Positions 41,563-49,856 of a DNA stretch of 49,901 nt are shown piece by piece. Every line of letters starts with the position of its first letter. Position 1 is the stretch's first letter. Where the stretch lies: the NCBI GenBank assembly GCA_900548345.1, contig URKA01000023.1, positions 1 through 49,901 on the forward strand, given 5' to 3'. The DNA is from an uncultured Paraprevotella sp. Its GTDB lineage: Bacteria > Bacteroidota > Bacteroidia > Bacteroidales > Bacteroidaceae. The notes under the pieces were generated by a model. It ran no database searches. It saw only the letters and a list, made by a program, of their open reading frames with translations, and was not told the origin of the DNA. The position numbers and the translations under genes were made by a program.

Positions 41563-41570
41563 CAAAAGTA
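41563..41570 (-). promoter_or_regulatory. -7 element (TACTTTTG) of the 68-residue gene
   Basis: TACTTTTG on the minus strand, 19 bp before the ATG at 41543. Confidence 0.5.
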
Positions 41571-41644
41571 CGGCTTTTTTTTGAAATATACGAATGAAAA
41601 TAGGAAAACACAATCAAGAATAAGTTTGTTTGTTGGAATATGAA

Positions 41645-41727
41645 GTGCATACCTTTTACAGAAAGCCTGGGTATAAACTTTCTCTTTTTATGTTTTAGTG
41701 TATGGCTTCCCGTGAAAAAGTATGCAC
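41645..41727. repeat. imperfect 23-bp inverted repeat beyond the recombinase gene
   Basis: GTGCATACCTTTTACAGAA begins an arm at 41645-41667 whose inverted partner is at 41704-41727 (ending GTATGCAC). The outer eight bases pair perfectly and the rest with a few mismatches, around a 36-bp AT-rich centre. It lies 16 bp past the recombinase stop. It could be its terminator, an arm-type or core recombination site, or a cruciform. Confidence 0.5.
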
Positions 41728-41742
41728 AACGCTTGATGTAAC

Positions 41743-42948
41743 CTACAGTTCTTTCAGTATAAGTTCGTTTGCATGGTCAACGACGGTGGAATCCAAGGAT
41801 GCAAGGTAGATTTGTGTCGTGGTTTCGGAGTCGTGTCCCATGCTTTCGCTGATGATGGAAATCGGAATGTGCTTGCTTTTGGCGATATTGGCCCAGGAGT
41901 GGCGGGCGACATACATGGATAAAGGAATGGGACTGTGGACGGATTCTGCAATGTGTTTGAGTTTGCGATTAATCAGTGTGAGAGCGTTTTTGTATTGTTT
42001 ACGTTCGCTTTTGGCATAAGTCCTGATGATGGGAAGCAAGTATTCGGTCGGATTGGACGGATATTTGTTGAGGAGTGCCTGCATACATTTTTCCCATTTG
42101 ATGCATAGAAGTTGTCCCGTTTTCTTGCGACGGTAGGTCAGGACACCGTTTTGCAGGTCTTTTTTCTTCAGATATGCCATGTCGACGAACGACATGCCTC
42201 GTGTATAGAAACTGAAGATAAACATGTCGCGGGCATAGTCGATGGAACTTAAGGGTATAAGTGTCATGTCTTTGACGCATTTGATGGTTTTGATATTGAC
42301 CGAACGTTTGATGGTCTTTTCTATGCCCGTGTAGACATGCTTGAAAGGAAAATGCTGTGTGGTAAGTTCCTGGTCTACGGCACGGTTGTAAACAGCCCGC
42401 AGTATTCTCATATAAAAGGAAATGGAGTTCAGCGACAGTCCTTCGCTTTTGAGGTACGCTTCATACATTCCGATGGTCTCCTGGTTGATTTCTTCTAAGA
42501 ATATTTCCTTGTCATGTCTGAAACGCATGAAGCTTCTCAGTGTGCTGCTGTAAGTCTCTGCAGTCCTGTTTCGTCCCTGTTCCTGAAGTCGTCTGATGAT
42601 TGGCCGCATGAATGCGTTCAGTGTGTCTTTGTATTTCCGGTTCTTATAAATCTTCACGATATCTTCCACGGAGAAGGGGGTTCCTTTGCGAAGTAGCATA
42701 CTGATGCAGCTATGCAGGCGGTTCAGGTCTTGTTCGACAGCTTTTCCCTGTTGTGTCAGTTTGTCGGTTCTTTCCGGATTGGTTGGAGAGGGGCAGATGC
42801 TTGCCGTGGTGATATCCCATTCATCGGGAAATATCTTGTAGTTGGTTTTTAATAGTCTGATGTTTCTCCGATGGATAACCTGGTAATACAATGACCCTTC
42901 CTTCTCTTTGATGGAAGACGGTCTGAACTTAACTTTTACTGATGTCAT
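41743..42948 (-). CDS. tyrosine recombinase, Bacteroidales SAM_5 type
   Basis: A 401-residue site-specific recombinase. It opens with the Arm-DNA-binding segment VKFRPSSIKEKEGSLYYQVIHRRNIRLLKTNYKIFPDEW (about 5-45), then a SAM-like core-binding domain with TAETYSSTLRSFMRFRHDKEIFLEEINQETIGMYEAYLKSEGLS (about 129-175). The catalytic domain shows FYTRGMSFVDMAYL (first Arg, about 252-265), the box II YVARHSWANIAK with Tyr in place of the usual first His, then MGHDSETTTQIYLASLD with His and the nucleophilic Tyr. Solitary enzymes of this type act as integrases of mobile elements or as invertases that phase-vary nearby genes. No second inverted-repeat pair flanking an invertible promoter was found, so its target is unknown. 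Confidence 0.9.
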   Translation of the reverse strand: MTSVKVKFRPSSIKEKEGSLYYQVIHRRNIRLLKTNYKIFPDEWDITTASICPSPTNPERTDKLTQQGKAVEQDLNRLHSCISMLLRKGTPFSVEDIVKIYKNRKYKDTLNAFMRPIIRRLQEQGRNRTAETYSSTLRSFMRFRHDKEIFLEEINQETIGMYEAYLKSEGLSLNSISFYMRILRAVYNRAVDQELTTQHFPFKHVYTGIEKTIKRSVNIKTIKCVKDMTLIPLSSIDYARDMFIFSFYTRGMSFVDMAYLKKKDLQNGVLTYRRKKTGQLLCIKWEKCMQALLNKYPSNPTEYLLPIIRTYAKSERKQYKNALTLINRKLKHIAESVHSPIPLSMYVARHSWANIAKSKHIPISIISESMGHDSETTTQIYLASLDSTVVDHANELILKEL

Positions 42949-43104
42949 TTTGTGTAAGTTTGGTTGTTAATAGAATAAATAGGACACTTTGTTGTGTCGG
43001 TCTCTATAGGAAAAGATAAGTCAAAACGCTTGAAAAATTGTATAGGGAATGAAGATACTATGGTTATTTTCTTCTTTTTTTGAGGTTATTCCGTGGATTA
43101 TCCG

Positions 43105-43112
43105 TAATTTTG
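43105..43112 (+). promoter_or_regulatory. -7 element (TAATTTTG) of the MATE gene
   Basis: TAATTTTG, with a TTTG (43079-43082) 22 bp upstream; the ATG at 43148 is 35 bp on. Confidence 0.6.
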
Positions 43113-43147
43113 CTGACTCAATCCTTTTAATCTTTCTCTTTTATATC

Positions 43148-44500
43148 ATGGAACAGGTTGTAATTGCCGACAGAGGTGTATATTCTGCAGGGAAAATATT
43201 TAAGATTGCCTATCCCATTTTGGTCAGTCTGCTGATGGAACAGATGATAGGCATGACCGATACGGCTTTTCTCGGTCGTGTAGGAGAAGTGGAGCTGGGA
43301 GCGGCGGCCATTGCCGGAATTTACTATGTGGCTGTGTTTATGATGGGTTTCGGTTTCGGTATTGGTGCTCAGATTCTGATGGCCAGAAGAAATGGCGAAG
43401 GACAATACCGTGAGATTGGCGACGTGTTCTATCAGGGGCTTTATTTCATGATGGGATTGGCGTTGTTCGCATTCGTACTGACCAAGGTTGTTTCTCCTCG
43501 TCTGCTACCTGCCATAGTGTCGTCTCCCCGCATTTGCGAAGCCTCTCTCAGTTACATCAACTGGCGTATTTTCGGTTTTTTCTTCTCTTTTGCAGCGGTG
43601 ATGTTCCGTGCGTTCTTTGTAGGTACGACGCAGACCAAGACGCTGACGCTGAACTCTATGGTGATGGTGCTGTCGAATGTGGTATTCAATTATATTCTGA
43701 TTTTCGGGAAGTTCGGCTTCCCTAAGCTGGGTATTGCCGGTGCTGCCATCGGCTCTTCGTTGGCAGAATTGGTGTCGTTGGTATTCTTTGTGGTGTATAC
43801 ATGGCGCAGGGTCGATCTGGGCCGGTATGGCCTGAACCGTCTGCCCCGTTTCTGTATGGACAAGCTTCGTCGTATTCTTACGGTCTCTTTCTGGACGATG
43901 ATACAGAATTTCATTTCTCTTTCCACGTGGTTCGTCTTTTTTCTTTTTGTGGAGCATTTGGGAGAGAGGGCTTTGGCCGTGACCAATATCATACGCAACA
44001 TTTCGGGACTATTGTTCATGGTGGTGGCGGCTTTTGGTTCCACATGCAGTTCTTTGGTGAGCAATCTCATCGGGGCGGGGCATGAGGATTCGGTGCCGAC
44101 TCTTGTGCGTCGTCATGTATGGCTGGCCTATTCCATTATTTTGCCGTTTGCCCTGTTCTTTGCTGTTTTTCCAGAGTTGATACTCGGTGTCTATACGGAT
44201 ATTCCCGGACTGATGGCGGCTGCCATACCTTCTTTATGGGTATATTGTACGACTCCCTTGCTTGTGGTGCCGGGAAATATTTATTTTTCTGCCCTTTCGG
44301 GTACGGGCAATACGCGGAAGGCGTTTATGCTTGAGTTGGTGACCTTGGCGGTCTATACCTTATATATATATGTCACCATCGAACGTCTGCGTCTTGATGT
44401 AGCTTGGTGTTGGACTTCGGAACATGTTTACGGCTCGTGCATCTTTTTGCTGTGTTATGCCTACATGTCGCGCGGTGTGTGGAAGAAGGCGCGGATATAG
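43148..44500 (+). CDS. MATE-family multidrug/metabolite exporter
   Basis: A 450-residue inner-membrane antiporter with 12 helices. The start is set to ATG 43148 (MEQVVIADRGVYSAGKIFKIAYPILVSLLMEQMIGMTDTAFLGRVGEVEL); an upstream in-frame ATG would cross the promoter. The N-terminal MatE signature (LMEQMIGMTDTAFLGRVGEVELGAAAIAG) is intact. The second half begins around WTMIQNFISLSTWFVFFLFVEHLGERALAVTNI with VAAFGSTCSSLVSNLIGAG. Such proteins expel cationic drugs or flavonoid-like compounds against Na+ or H+; substrate unknown. It is divergent from the recombinase across 199 bp. Confidence 0.92.
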   Translation: MEQVVIADRGVYSAGKIFKIAYPILVSLLMEQMIGMTDTAFLGRVGEVELGAAAIAGIYYVAVFMMGFGFGIGAQILMARRNGEGQYREIGDVFYQGLYFMMGLALFAFVLTKVVSPRLLPAIVSSPRICEASLSYINWRIFGFFFSFAAVMFRAFFVGTTQTKTLTLNSMVMVLSNVVFNYILIFGKFGFPKLGIAGAAIGSSLAELVSLVFFVVYTWRRVDLGRYGLNRLPRFCMDKLRRILTVSFWTMIQNFISLSTWFVFFLFVEHLGERALAVTNIIRNISGLLFMVVAAFGSTCSSLVSNLIGAGHEDSVPTLVRRHVWLAYSIILPFALFFAVFPELILGVYTDIPGLMAAAIPSLWVYCTTPLLVVPGNIYFSALSGTGNTRKAFMLELVTLAVYTLYIYVTIERLRLDVAWCWTSEHVYGSCIFLLCYAYMSRGVWKKARI

Positions 44501-44685
44501 TAGATTCTTTTGAGGTCTGCGGTGGGTTCTCACGGTTGTATCCTTTTTGTCGTTACAGATGTCCGTCGGTCGTGACTTTATCTCTGTTCCTGATGGCAAT
44601 CTATAAGGGTACGTATTGCATGAAACTCCACCGAAATAGGCAAAACATTCCTTCTTTTGGTAAATTCCTTTATGCTGGATATTTG

Positions 44686-44693
44686 TATTTTTG
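44686..44693 (+). promoter_or_regulatory. -7 element (TATTTTTG) of the alpha-L-fucosidase gene
   Basis: TATTTTTG, 44 bp before the ATG at 44738. No well-spaced -33 box. Confidence 0.45.
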
Positions 44694-44737
44694 TTTCAGT
44701 TTGTTTAATCTATAAATTAGGGAGAAAAACAGAAAGT

Positions 44738-46539
44738 ATGAGAGTGTGGAAACATTGTTTGTGGAGCTTTTTGTGCGCCGGAATGCTCGGTTCGGGCGCG
44801 GAACAAGTATTCGGAGCATTGCCGGAAGACGGTAAATCGCAGAATCTGGCTTTGGGAGCTGAAGCTTTTTCCGGTTCTTGTTATGGTGCGGGTTATGAGC
44901 CAAAGAATGTGACGGACGGAAATCTCGCTACGCGTTGGGCTTCGGCCGAGTTGTCGGGGACGGTATGGCTGACATTGGATTTGAAGGGAGAGAAGACTTT
45001 CAATTGTATCGACGTATGTGAGACGGAAGGATACAAAGGACGTATTGACAAAGTGGTGGTTTCCGTATCTGATAATGGAATTGACTGGAAGCGTTGGATG
45101 GGTCGCAGACCTTTGAACGCGCGTACGGTGCTGGCCGGCGAGAACGTGACGGCACGGTATGTGCAGGTTTCTTTTATGGACTGTAGTCCGGAAGGTATCA
45201 ATGTGGATGAAATTGGCATTTACGATGACCCCAAGGCGGTGAGTACACCGGAACCCACGGCTTGGAGGTCCGGCCATTCTACTTGGATTTGCCAGCAGCC
45301 TGCGTATGAAGCGGATGTGTGCCAGCGACGTAAGGCACATTTGAAGTACGGCATGTTTATCCATTATGGAATGAATACGTTTCTGGGTCAGGAATGGTCC
45401 GATGGTTCCGCTCCGGCTTCGGCTTATCATCCCGATTTGTCAACCCTCAATCCCGATGCATGGGTTAAGGCTGCGTATGAAGGAGGCATGAATTTCATAG
45501 TGTTGGTGACAAAACATCATGATGGTTTCGCGTTGTGGAATACGGCGGTCGGCACGTATAACATCAATCATACGGGACGTAAGGGCGACCGGCGGGATAT
45601 TGTGAAAGAAGTATCGGATGCCTGTCGTAAATATGGTATCAAGTTAGGACTCTATTATTCTGCCTGGGACAGAAACTGGGATGCGAACCATACATCGGAG
45701 GCTACGGGAATGGACCGTGTGCAGTTGGCACAGGAATATAATGATTTCGCTTTGGCGCAGATTACCGAGTTGATGGACGGACGTTACGGTGAGATTTCCG
45801 AGTTTTGGATTGACGGGGCATGGGTGAAGAGTAATACGGCATGGGAGTTTGCCCGTATGTATGACACGGTGAAACGTCTGCAACCGTCCTGTCAGATGGC
45901 TGTCAATACCTGTATCCGTTGCGGGCGTACTCCGGACCAATATCAGGGTGGAGAGGAAATCTATTATTTTCCGAGTGATTTTCGTCTGCACGACCCGATG
46001 TTTACCCGTCGCGGTGTGGATGCCGACCCGAAAATATACCGTCGTGAAGGAAAGGATTATTACATGCCTTTCGAGGCTACGGTCTGTATGAATAACAGTT
46101 GGTTCTGGTCGGAAAGAAACGATTCCGGAAGCGTTATGTCGGCCATGCAGATTAAAGAAGCGTATAACCACATGGTAGAGCAAGGCAATACGTTGGTGGT
46201 TAACCTGGCTCCCGGAACCGATGGGTTGTTCAAGGATTATGACGTGAAAGCCTTGTATGAGGGGCGCGTGCGCTGGGTATTGCCTGTGGGGCTGCCTGTC
46301 AGAACCGTCCGAAGGATGAAAAGTGTGTGCGTGTGGATTATGTGACCACAAAGGGGCATGTGGCTTATCCTGCCCGTTATATTTATGGAAAGAAAGGTGA
46401 GCGTTTTGTGGTCCGGTATGAAGATTTGTCACAAGACGGATATCGTTTTGTGGGAAAGAAGGAAGTGTATGAAGGAAACTTCGGCAAGTCGCGGCGCATA
46501 GAGTTTGTTTATGAAGATGTGGTTCGGATGAAGAAATGA
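44738..46539 (+). pseudogene. GH29 alpha-L-fucosidase with discoidin domain, broken by a one-base frameshift
   Basis: Start MRVWKHCLWSFLCAGMLGSG (signal peptide). After it come a discoidin/F5-8C-like domain (ARWASAELSGTVWLTLDLKG type, about 60-160) and the GH29 catalytic domain (HLKYGMFIHYGMNTF near 205, FIVLVTKHHDGFALWNT near 250, GLYYSAWDRNW, and FWIDGAWV near 360 with the likely nucleophile Asp). It would remove terminal fucose from host or dietary glycans in the periplasm. Reading stops at 46345 in frame 1 with a foreign tail. Adding one G to the GGGG at 46261-46264 restores EGARALGIACGAACQ and then the frame that runs to 46539 with a plausible beta-sandwich C-terminus (DYVTTKGHVAYPARY...). 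About 601 codons would result. The loss removes about the last 85 residues. A real mutation, phase-variable slippage or a sequencing error are all possible. Confidence 0.85.
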
Positions 46540-46644
46540 ACGGTTTTGAGGTCGGCGGATTATTACTGGTGCATGTTTTTGGGTGATGGACCAGGAATGG
46601 TGTGCATGCCGGTGTAAGACCAAGGTTTCAGCCATGATGTAAAG

Positions 46645-46686
46645 GAGAGAAAGGAAGGCTTTGCCATAATTTCTCTCTTTTTTTTG
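46645..46686 (+). terminator. terminator after the fucosidase gene
   Basis: GAGAGAAA (46645-46652) pairs with TTTCTCTC (46670-46677), followed by eight T. Confidence 0.65.
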
Positions 46687-46747
46687 ATTTATACTATGAA
46701 AAGCATTATTTTTAAACCAATATAGTTCTATATCGTGAATTTCGGAC

Positions 46748-47611
46748 ATGGGGGCTTTTTCATTACAAGGTATTTTGTTGTTTCCAATCTTTGCTGGCGT
46801 GAAACGGGTGGGGCATTGGTGGAATTTTAAGCATGTCGTCAGTCCTTTTTACCGTCTGTATTATGTGGAAAGTGGCGCGGCACGCGTATGTGTGAACGAG
46901 GTGTGGTATGATTTGCGGCCGGGCCAGTTGTTTCTCATTCCGAAGTATGCCTGTCACAGTTATGAATGTACGGGCGGGATGAACCATTATTATATTTGTT
47001 TTTTTGATGATTTGGTGCATAATGGGGTGCCGTGTCCGGACAAGATGGTATTGCAGGTACAGGCGGAAGTATATGATTTGATGTTGATAAAGCGCTTTCT
47101 CCAATTAAATCCGTGCATGGAGCTTGTCTACGTAGATCCCAATGTCTACAACCGGGCGGTATACGACGGAACTGTTATCCGTTCTCATGCCCGGAATGAA
47201 ATGGAGACCAGTGGTATTCTGATGCAGCTTTTCTCATGTTTTGTTACGGATGAGTGTTTGGGGCGTTATGTGGGGACGGCTGCCAATGGCCGGTTTGATG
47301 ATATTGTGAATTATATCCACGGTCATATTGACCGGCATATCGCTTTGACAGAACTGGCGGATAAGGCTTGTCTGACAACAGGGCATTTTTCCAAACTTTT
47401 CAAACAGGTGGTGGGAACCTCGCCTTGTCTTTATATACAGAATCGTCGTATCAAGCGGGCGCAGACCTTGTTGCTGACAACCGATATGACGATAAGTCAG
47501 GTAGCGGAAAAGGTGGGTATTTATAGTCCGGCGCAGTTCACGCGTCTGTTTGTCAAGATTGCGGGATGTAAACCGAAAGACTACCGGTCAAGGCAGTTGA
47601 ATTGTTATTAG
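46748..47611 (+). CDS. AraC-family transcriptional regulator
   Basis: A 287-residue regulator. The N-terminal cupin-like sensing half (YRLYYVESGAARVCVNEVWYDLRPGQLFLIPKYACHSYE, about 36-75) is followed by a C-terminal double helix-turn-helix: DDIVNYIHGHIDRHIALTELADKACLTTGHFSKLFKQVVGTSPCLYIQNRRIKRAQTLLL (about 186-245) and MTISQVAEKVGIYSPAQFTRLFVKIAGCKPKDYR (about 250-283). The cupin half suggests a sugar-like ligand. It lies 208 bp after the fucosidase reading frame ends, beyond a terminator, so it may control the fucosidase or the MATE gene, but the two are not one transcript. No promoter box was recognised before it. Confidence 0.9.
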   Translation: MGAFSLQGILLFPIFAGVKRVGHWWNFKHVVSPFYRLYYVESGAARVCVNEVWYDLRPGQLFLIPKYACHSYECTGGMNHYYICFFDDLVHNGVPCPDKMVLQVQAEVYDLMLIKRFLQLNPCMELVYVDPNVYNRAVYDGTVIRSHARNEMETSGILMQLFSCFVTDECLGRYVGTAANGRFDDIVNYIHGHIDRHIALTELADKACLTTGHFSKLFKQVVGTSPCLYIQNRRIKRAQTLLLTTDMTISQVAEKVGIYSPAQFTRLFVKIAGCKPKDYRSRQLNCY

Positions 47612-47670
47612 GTCCGGAACTTCGGGAAATGAGGTCACGATAGAAAATACATGGGGATTTATTGTTACGG

Positions 47671-47742
47671 AAGGACATAAGATATGTGTTTTCTGGAAGT
47701 CTGTGCTTTTCTTGGCACAGGAAACTTTTATCTTATGTCCTT
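47671..47742. repeat. long inverted repeat between convergent genes
   Basis: AAGGACATAAGATA (47671-47684) pairs perfectly with TATCTTATGTCCTT (47729-47742). An inner stem CTGTGC (47701) pairs with GCACAG (47715). It stands between the AraC gene and the Arg/Ser-rich gene and may end both, though it lacks T-tracts. Confidence 0.7.
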
Positions 47743-47782
47743 CTGTCGGACGTTCTTATGTACCCGGTTGACAACGTCGTGG

Positions 47783-48727
47783 TTATCTGCTTCGCGACGG
47801 GCTTCCGAAATGCCGTGGCGCATTGGCGGAGCGACCGGACGAGGGGCGTGACGTGCTTCTTTGTACGCTCGGTGTGTTTTGCGGACGCGACGTGCGCACC
47901 CTTGTGCTTTGCGGAGCGTGGTTCACTGTCGTACGTGTGGAACTTGGCCGGCTGTAGTTGCTCGAACGACTGCTGCTTCTCGCGGCTGTGGTCGTGTTGC
48001 GGGTGGGTTGCGGTCGCGACACGTTTCTGTCGGTCCGGAGGTTCTCACTCGTGCGGATGCCTGCTGTCGGGCGGTTGGGGCGCTGTGGACTCTGCGGTCT
48101 TACGCCTGTTTCTTTCTTGTCCTTTATGTCCCTTGTTCCTCTTGCGTGTGACGGTCGCCTGTCGGTCGGTTCAAACCGGAATCCGTTGCGGTGTCCGCCG
48201 CGTGGTGCGTCCGGACGTCTGGCTACCGGTCCTCTGTGTTCGCCTCTGAAACCGCCGTTCCATACGGGTCGGCGTTGGGCGTAGAAACTCACTCCGTGCT
48301 TGTGGTGATAGTGGCAGTGTCCGCCTCTGTATATGTGGTACACTCTCGGCGGGTTGTAATAGAAATGAGTGTGAGGGTAGATGCGGCATATGGGCAGGAA
48401 CCATCCGGTGGCGTGCCACACGATGGGGCGGAAGAAGTAGTCGGCCGCCGTGAACAGGGAGTACTGCCAATCGTACAGGATGTAGCGCAGGTCGGCATTG
48501 CGGTATTGCAGATACACGCCCGACACATCGTTTGCGGTACGTATGTTCATCAGGTAGTCCAGATTGATTTCGTACGCATCGTTGTACTGCGCGTCGTTCA
48601 AGTTCAGTTCGTATGCCATCTTGTCGGTAAGGAATCTTGCTCTGTCGCGTGCTTCCTCATACGACATGGCACTCATGTTTGTCAGGGTGAAAAACAAGGC
48701 GATGATGAGTCCGGCTATCTTTTTCAT
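47783..48727 (-). CDS. secreted protein with Arg/Ser/Pro-rich low-complexity tail
   Basis: A 314-residue exported protein with a signal peptide MKKIAGLIIALFFTLTNMSAMS. Residues about 25-115 form a helical domain (EEARDRARFLTDKMAYELNLNDAQYNDAYEINLDYLMNI...) that recalls small envelope-stress or metal-sensing helix bundles. It is followed by an aromatic/His segment (HTHFYYNPPRVYHIYRGGHCHYHHKHGVSFY, about 125-155). The last 150 residues are low-complexity, dominated by Arg, Ser, Pro, Thr and Asn (for example RPSSTRTTVNHAPQSTRVRTSRPQNTPS). Such tails occur in surface proteins that bind polyanions, but no role is established. The promoter region shows only a weak TATTTG box. Confidence 0.65.
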   Translation of the reverse strand: MKKIAGLIIALFFTLTNMSAMSYEEARDRARFLTDKMAYELNLNDAQYNDAYEINLDYLMNIRTANDVSGVYLQYRNADLRYILYDWQYSLFTAADYFFRPIVWHATGWFLPICRIYPHTHFYYNPPRVYHIYRGGHCHYHHKHGVSFYAQRRPVWNGGFRGEHRGPVARRPDAPRGGHRNGFRFEPTDRRPSHARGTRDIKDKKETGVRPQSPQRPNRPTAGIRTSENLRTDRNVSRPQPTRNTTTAARSSSRSSNYSRPSSTRTTVNHAPQSTRVRTSRPQNTPSVQRSTSRPSSGRSANAPRHFGSPSRSR

Positions 48728-48847
48728 GTTCTTTCGTTTTAGAGGGTTACTACTGTGTTCTTTTCTCTATGGCAAATATCGTGCATCCGGAAAAGAAAGG
48801 AAAGGGATTTCGCCTATTTGTGGGTAGGAAAATCCCTATTTGAGGCG

Positions 48848-48947
48848 GGCAAAATGCAGACCTGTGTGCGTCTCGTTCTTCACCTGTGTGCGTCTCGTTC
48901 TTCACAGGTGCGCGTTTTGTTCCTCACCTGTGTGCGTTTTTAGCGGT
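48848..48947 (-). repeat. 100-bp intergenic element: 12-bp head plus four 22-bp units (copy 2)
   Basis: GGCAAAATGCAG (48848-48859), then four 22-bp units at 48860, 48882, 48904 and 48926. Units 1, 2 and 4 begin ACCTGTGTGCG; unit 3 begins with the inverted core ACAGGTG. Units 2 and 3 give an 8-bp hairpin, CACCTGTG (48881-48888) with CACAGGTG (48903-48910). It ends 3 bp from the ispE stop. Confidence 0.85.
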
Positions 48948-48950
48948 CTG

Positions 48951-49829
48951 TCATAAGGTATATTGGCGGCAGAAACATTCCGGAAACAGCTCCCCGCATG
49001 AGGGTGGAAGTGCGCGGAAAAGTCCGAAGACGGCCGAGCCGGAACCGCTCATGGCGGCATAGTCGGCGCCGAGTCTGTACAGGCGTTCCTTGATGGCGGC
49101 GATTTCGGGATGGAGTGCGAAGATGCCTGCCTCGAAATCATTCACCAGTGTGTCGCGCCATGTTTCCACGGGACGGGTGATGAGTGCCTCCACAGGCGTC
49201 TCCTGGCGGTGAGGCTTGATTTGTGCGTACGCCTCTTTGGTGGAGACGAATACATCGGGTTTCACCACCACAAGATACCGGCCGGCCAGCGACAGGTTGA
49301 TGGGGGTGAATACATTTCCGATACCGGTGGCAAGGGTGGGGCGGTTACGGATGAAGAACGCGCAGTCGGCTCCGGAAGGCGCGATGCGGGCTTCCATCTC
49401 TTCTTCGGTCAGGCCCAGAGAGAACTGCTCATTCAGCAGTTTCATCATGAAGGCCGCGTCGGACGAGCCGCCTCCCAGTCCGGCTCCCGAAGGAATCCGC
49501 TTATACATATATATATGTAGGTGTGGCAGGGAAAAATCCTGCCGTAGGTTGCGCAATGTCTTGATGACAAGGTTCTTTTCCGCAGGGCAGTCTATGCCGA
49601 TGCCGCTTGTGTGCAGTGTGTAGCAGTCGGCCTCGTGCGTGTGCACCTCACAATCTTCGGGAAACACCGTCGGCCCAAAGATGCCGCCCTTGTCCGTGTC
49701 TGTTTCCACCTGCAGTGCGTCGCACAGGGGGATGGGGTAAAATACAGTCTCCAGATTATGGTAGCCGTCGCTGCGTCGCTCCGTAACGTTCAGCCCTAAG
49801 TTGATTTTAGCGTTTGGATAAGTAATCAT
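48951..49829 (-). CDS. ispE: 4-diphosphocytidyl-2-C-methyl-D-erythritol kinase
   Basis: A 292-residue GHMP-superfamily kinase of the methylerythritol phosphate (non-mevalonate) isoprenoid route, acting in the cytoplasm. Start MITYPNAKINLGLNVTERRSDGYHNLETVFYPI is standard. The ATP-binding GHMP motif PSGAGLGGGSSDAAFMMKLLN lies at about 113-133. The catalytic-site IAPSGADCAFFI is near 150, and the third motif YAAMSGSGSAVFGLF near 258-272. It is transcribed leftward with its own -7 box, and its stop abuts the 22-bp-unit element. Confidence 0.96.
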   Translation of the reverse strand: MITYPNAKINLGLNVTERRSDGYHNLETVFYPIPLCDALQVETDTDKGGIFGPTVFPEDCEVHTHEADCYTLHTSGIGIDCPAEKNLVIKTLRNLRQDFSLPHLHIYMYKRIPSGAGLGGGSSDAAFMMKLLNEQFSLGLTEEEMEARIAPSGADCAFFIRNRPTLATGIGNVFTPINLSLAGRYLVVVKPDVFVSTKEAYAQIKPHRQETPVEALITRPVETWRDTLVNDFEAGIFALHPEIAAIKERLYRLGADYAAMSGSGSAVFGLFRALPPSCGELFPECFCRQYTL

Positions 49830-49848
49830 AAGTATTTTATTGATGATG

Positions 49849-49856
49849 CAAAGTTA
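49849..49856 (-). promoter_or_regulatory. -7 element (TAACTTTG) of ispE
   Basis: TAACTTTG on the minus strand, 19 bp before the ispE ATG. No TTTG at the -33 distance. Confidence 0.55.

Noticed and set aside
42949..43147. Invertible promoter between the recombinase and the MATE gene
   Set aside because: No inverted repeats of 8 bp or more flank the MATE -7 box; only a 5-bp GACAC/GTGTC hairpin is present.
46540..46644. A small gene between the fucosidase and the AraC regulator
   Set aside because: Only short frames without promoter or recognisable start; the segment is treated as 3' untranslated sequence before a terminator.
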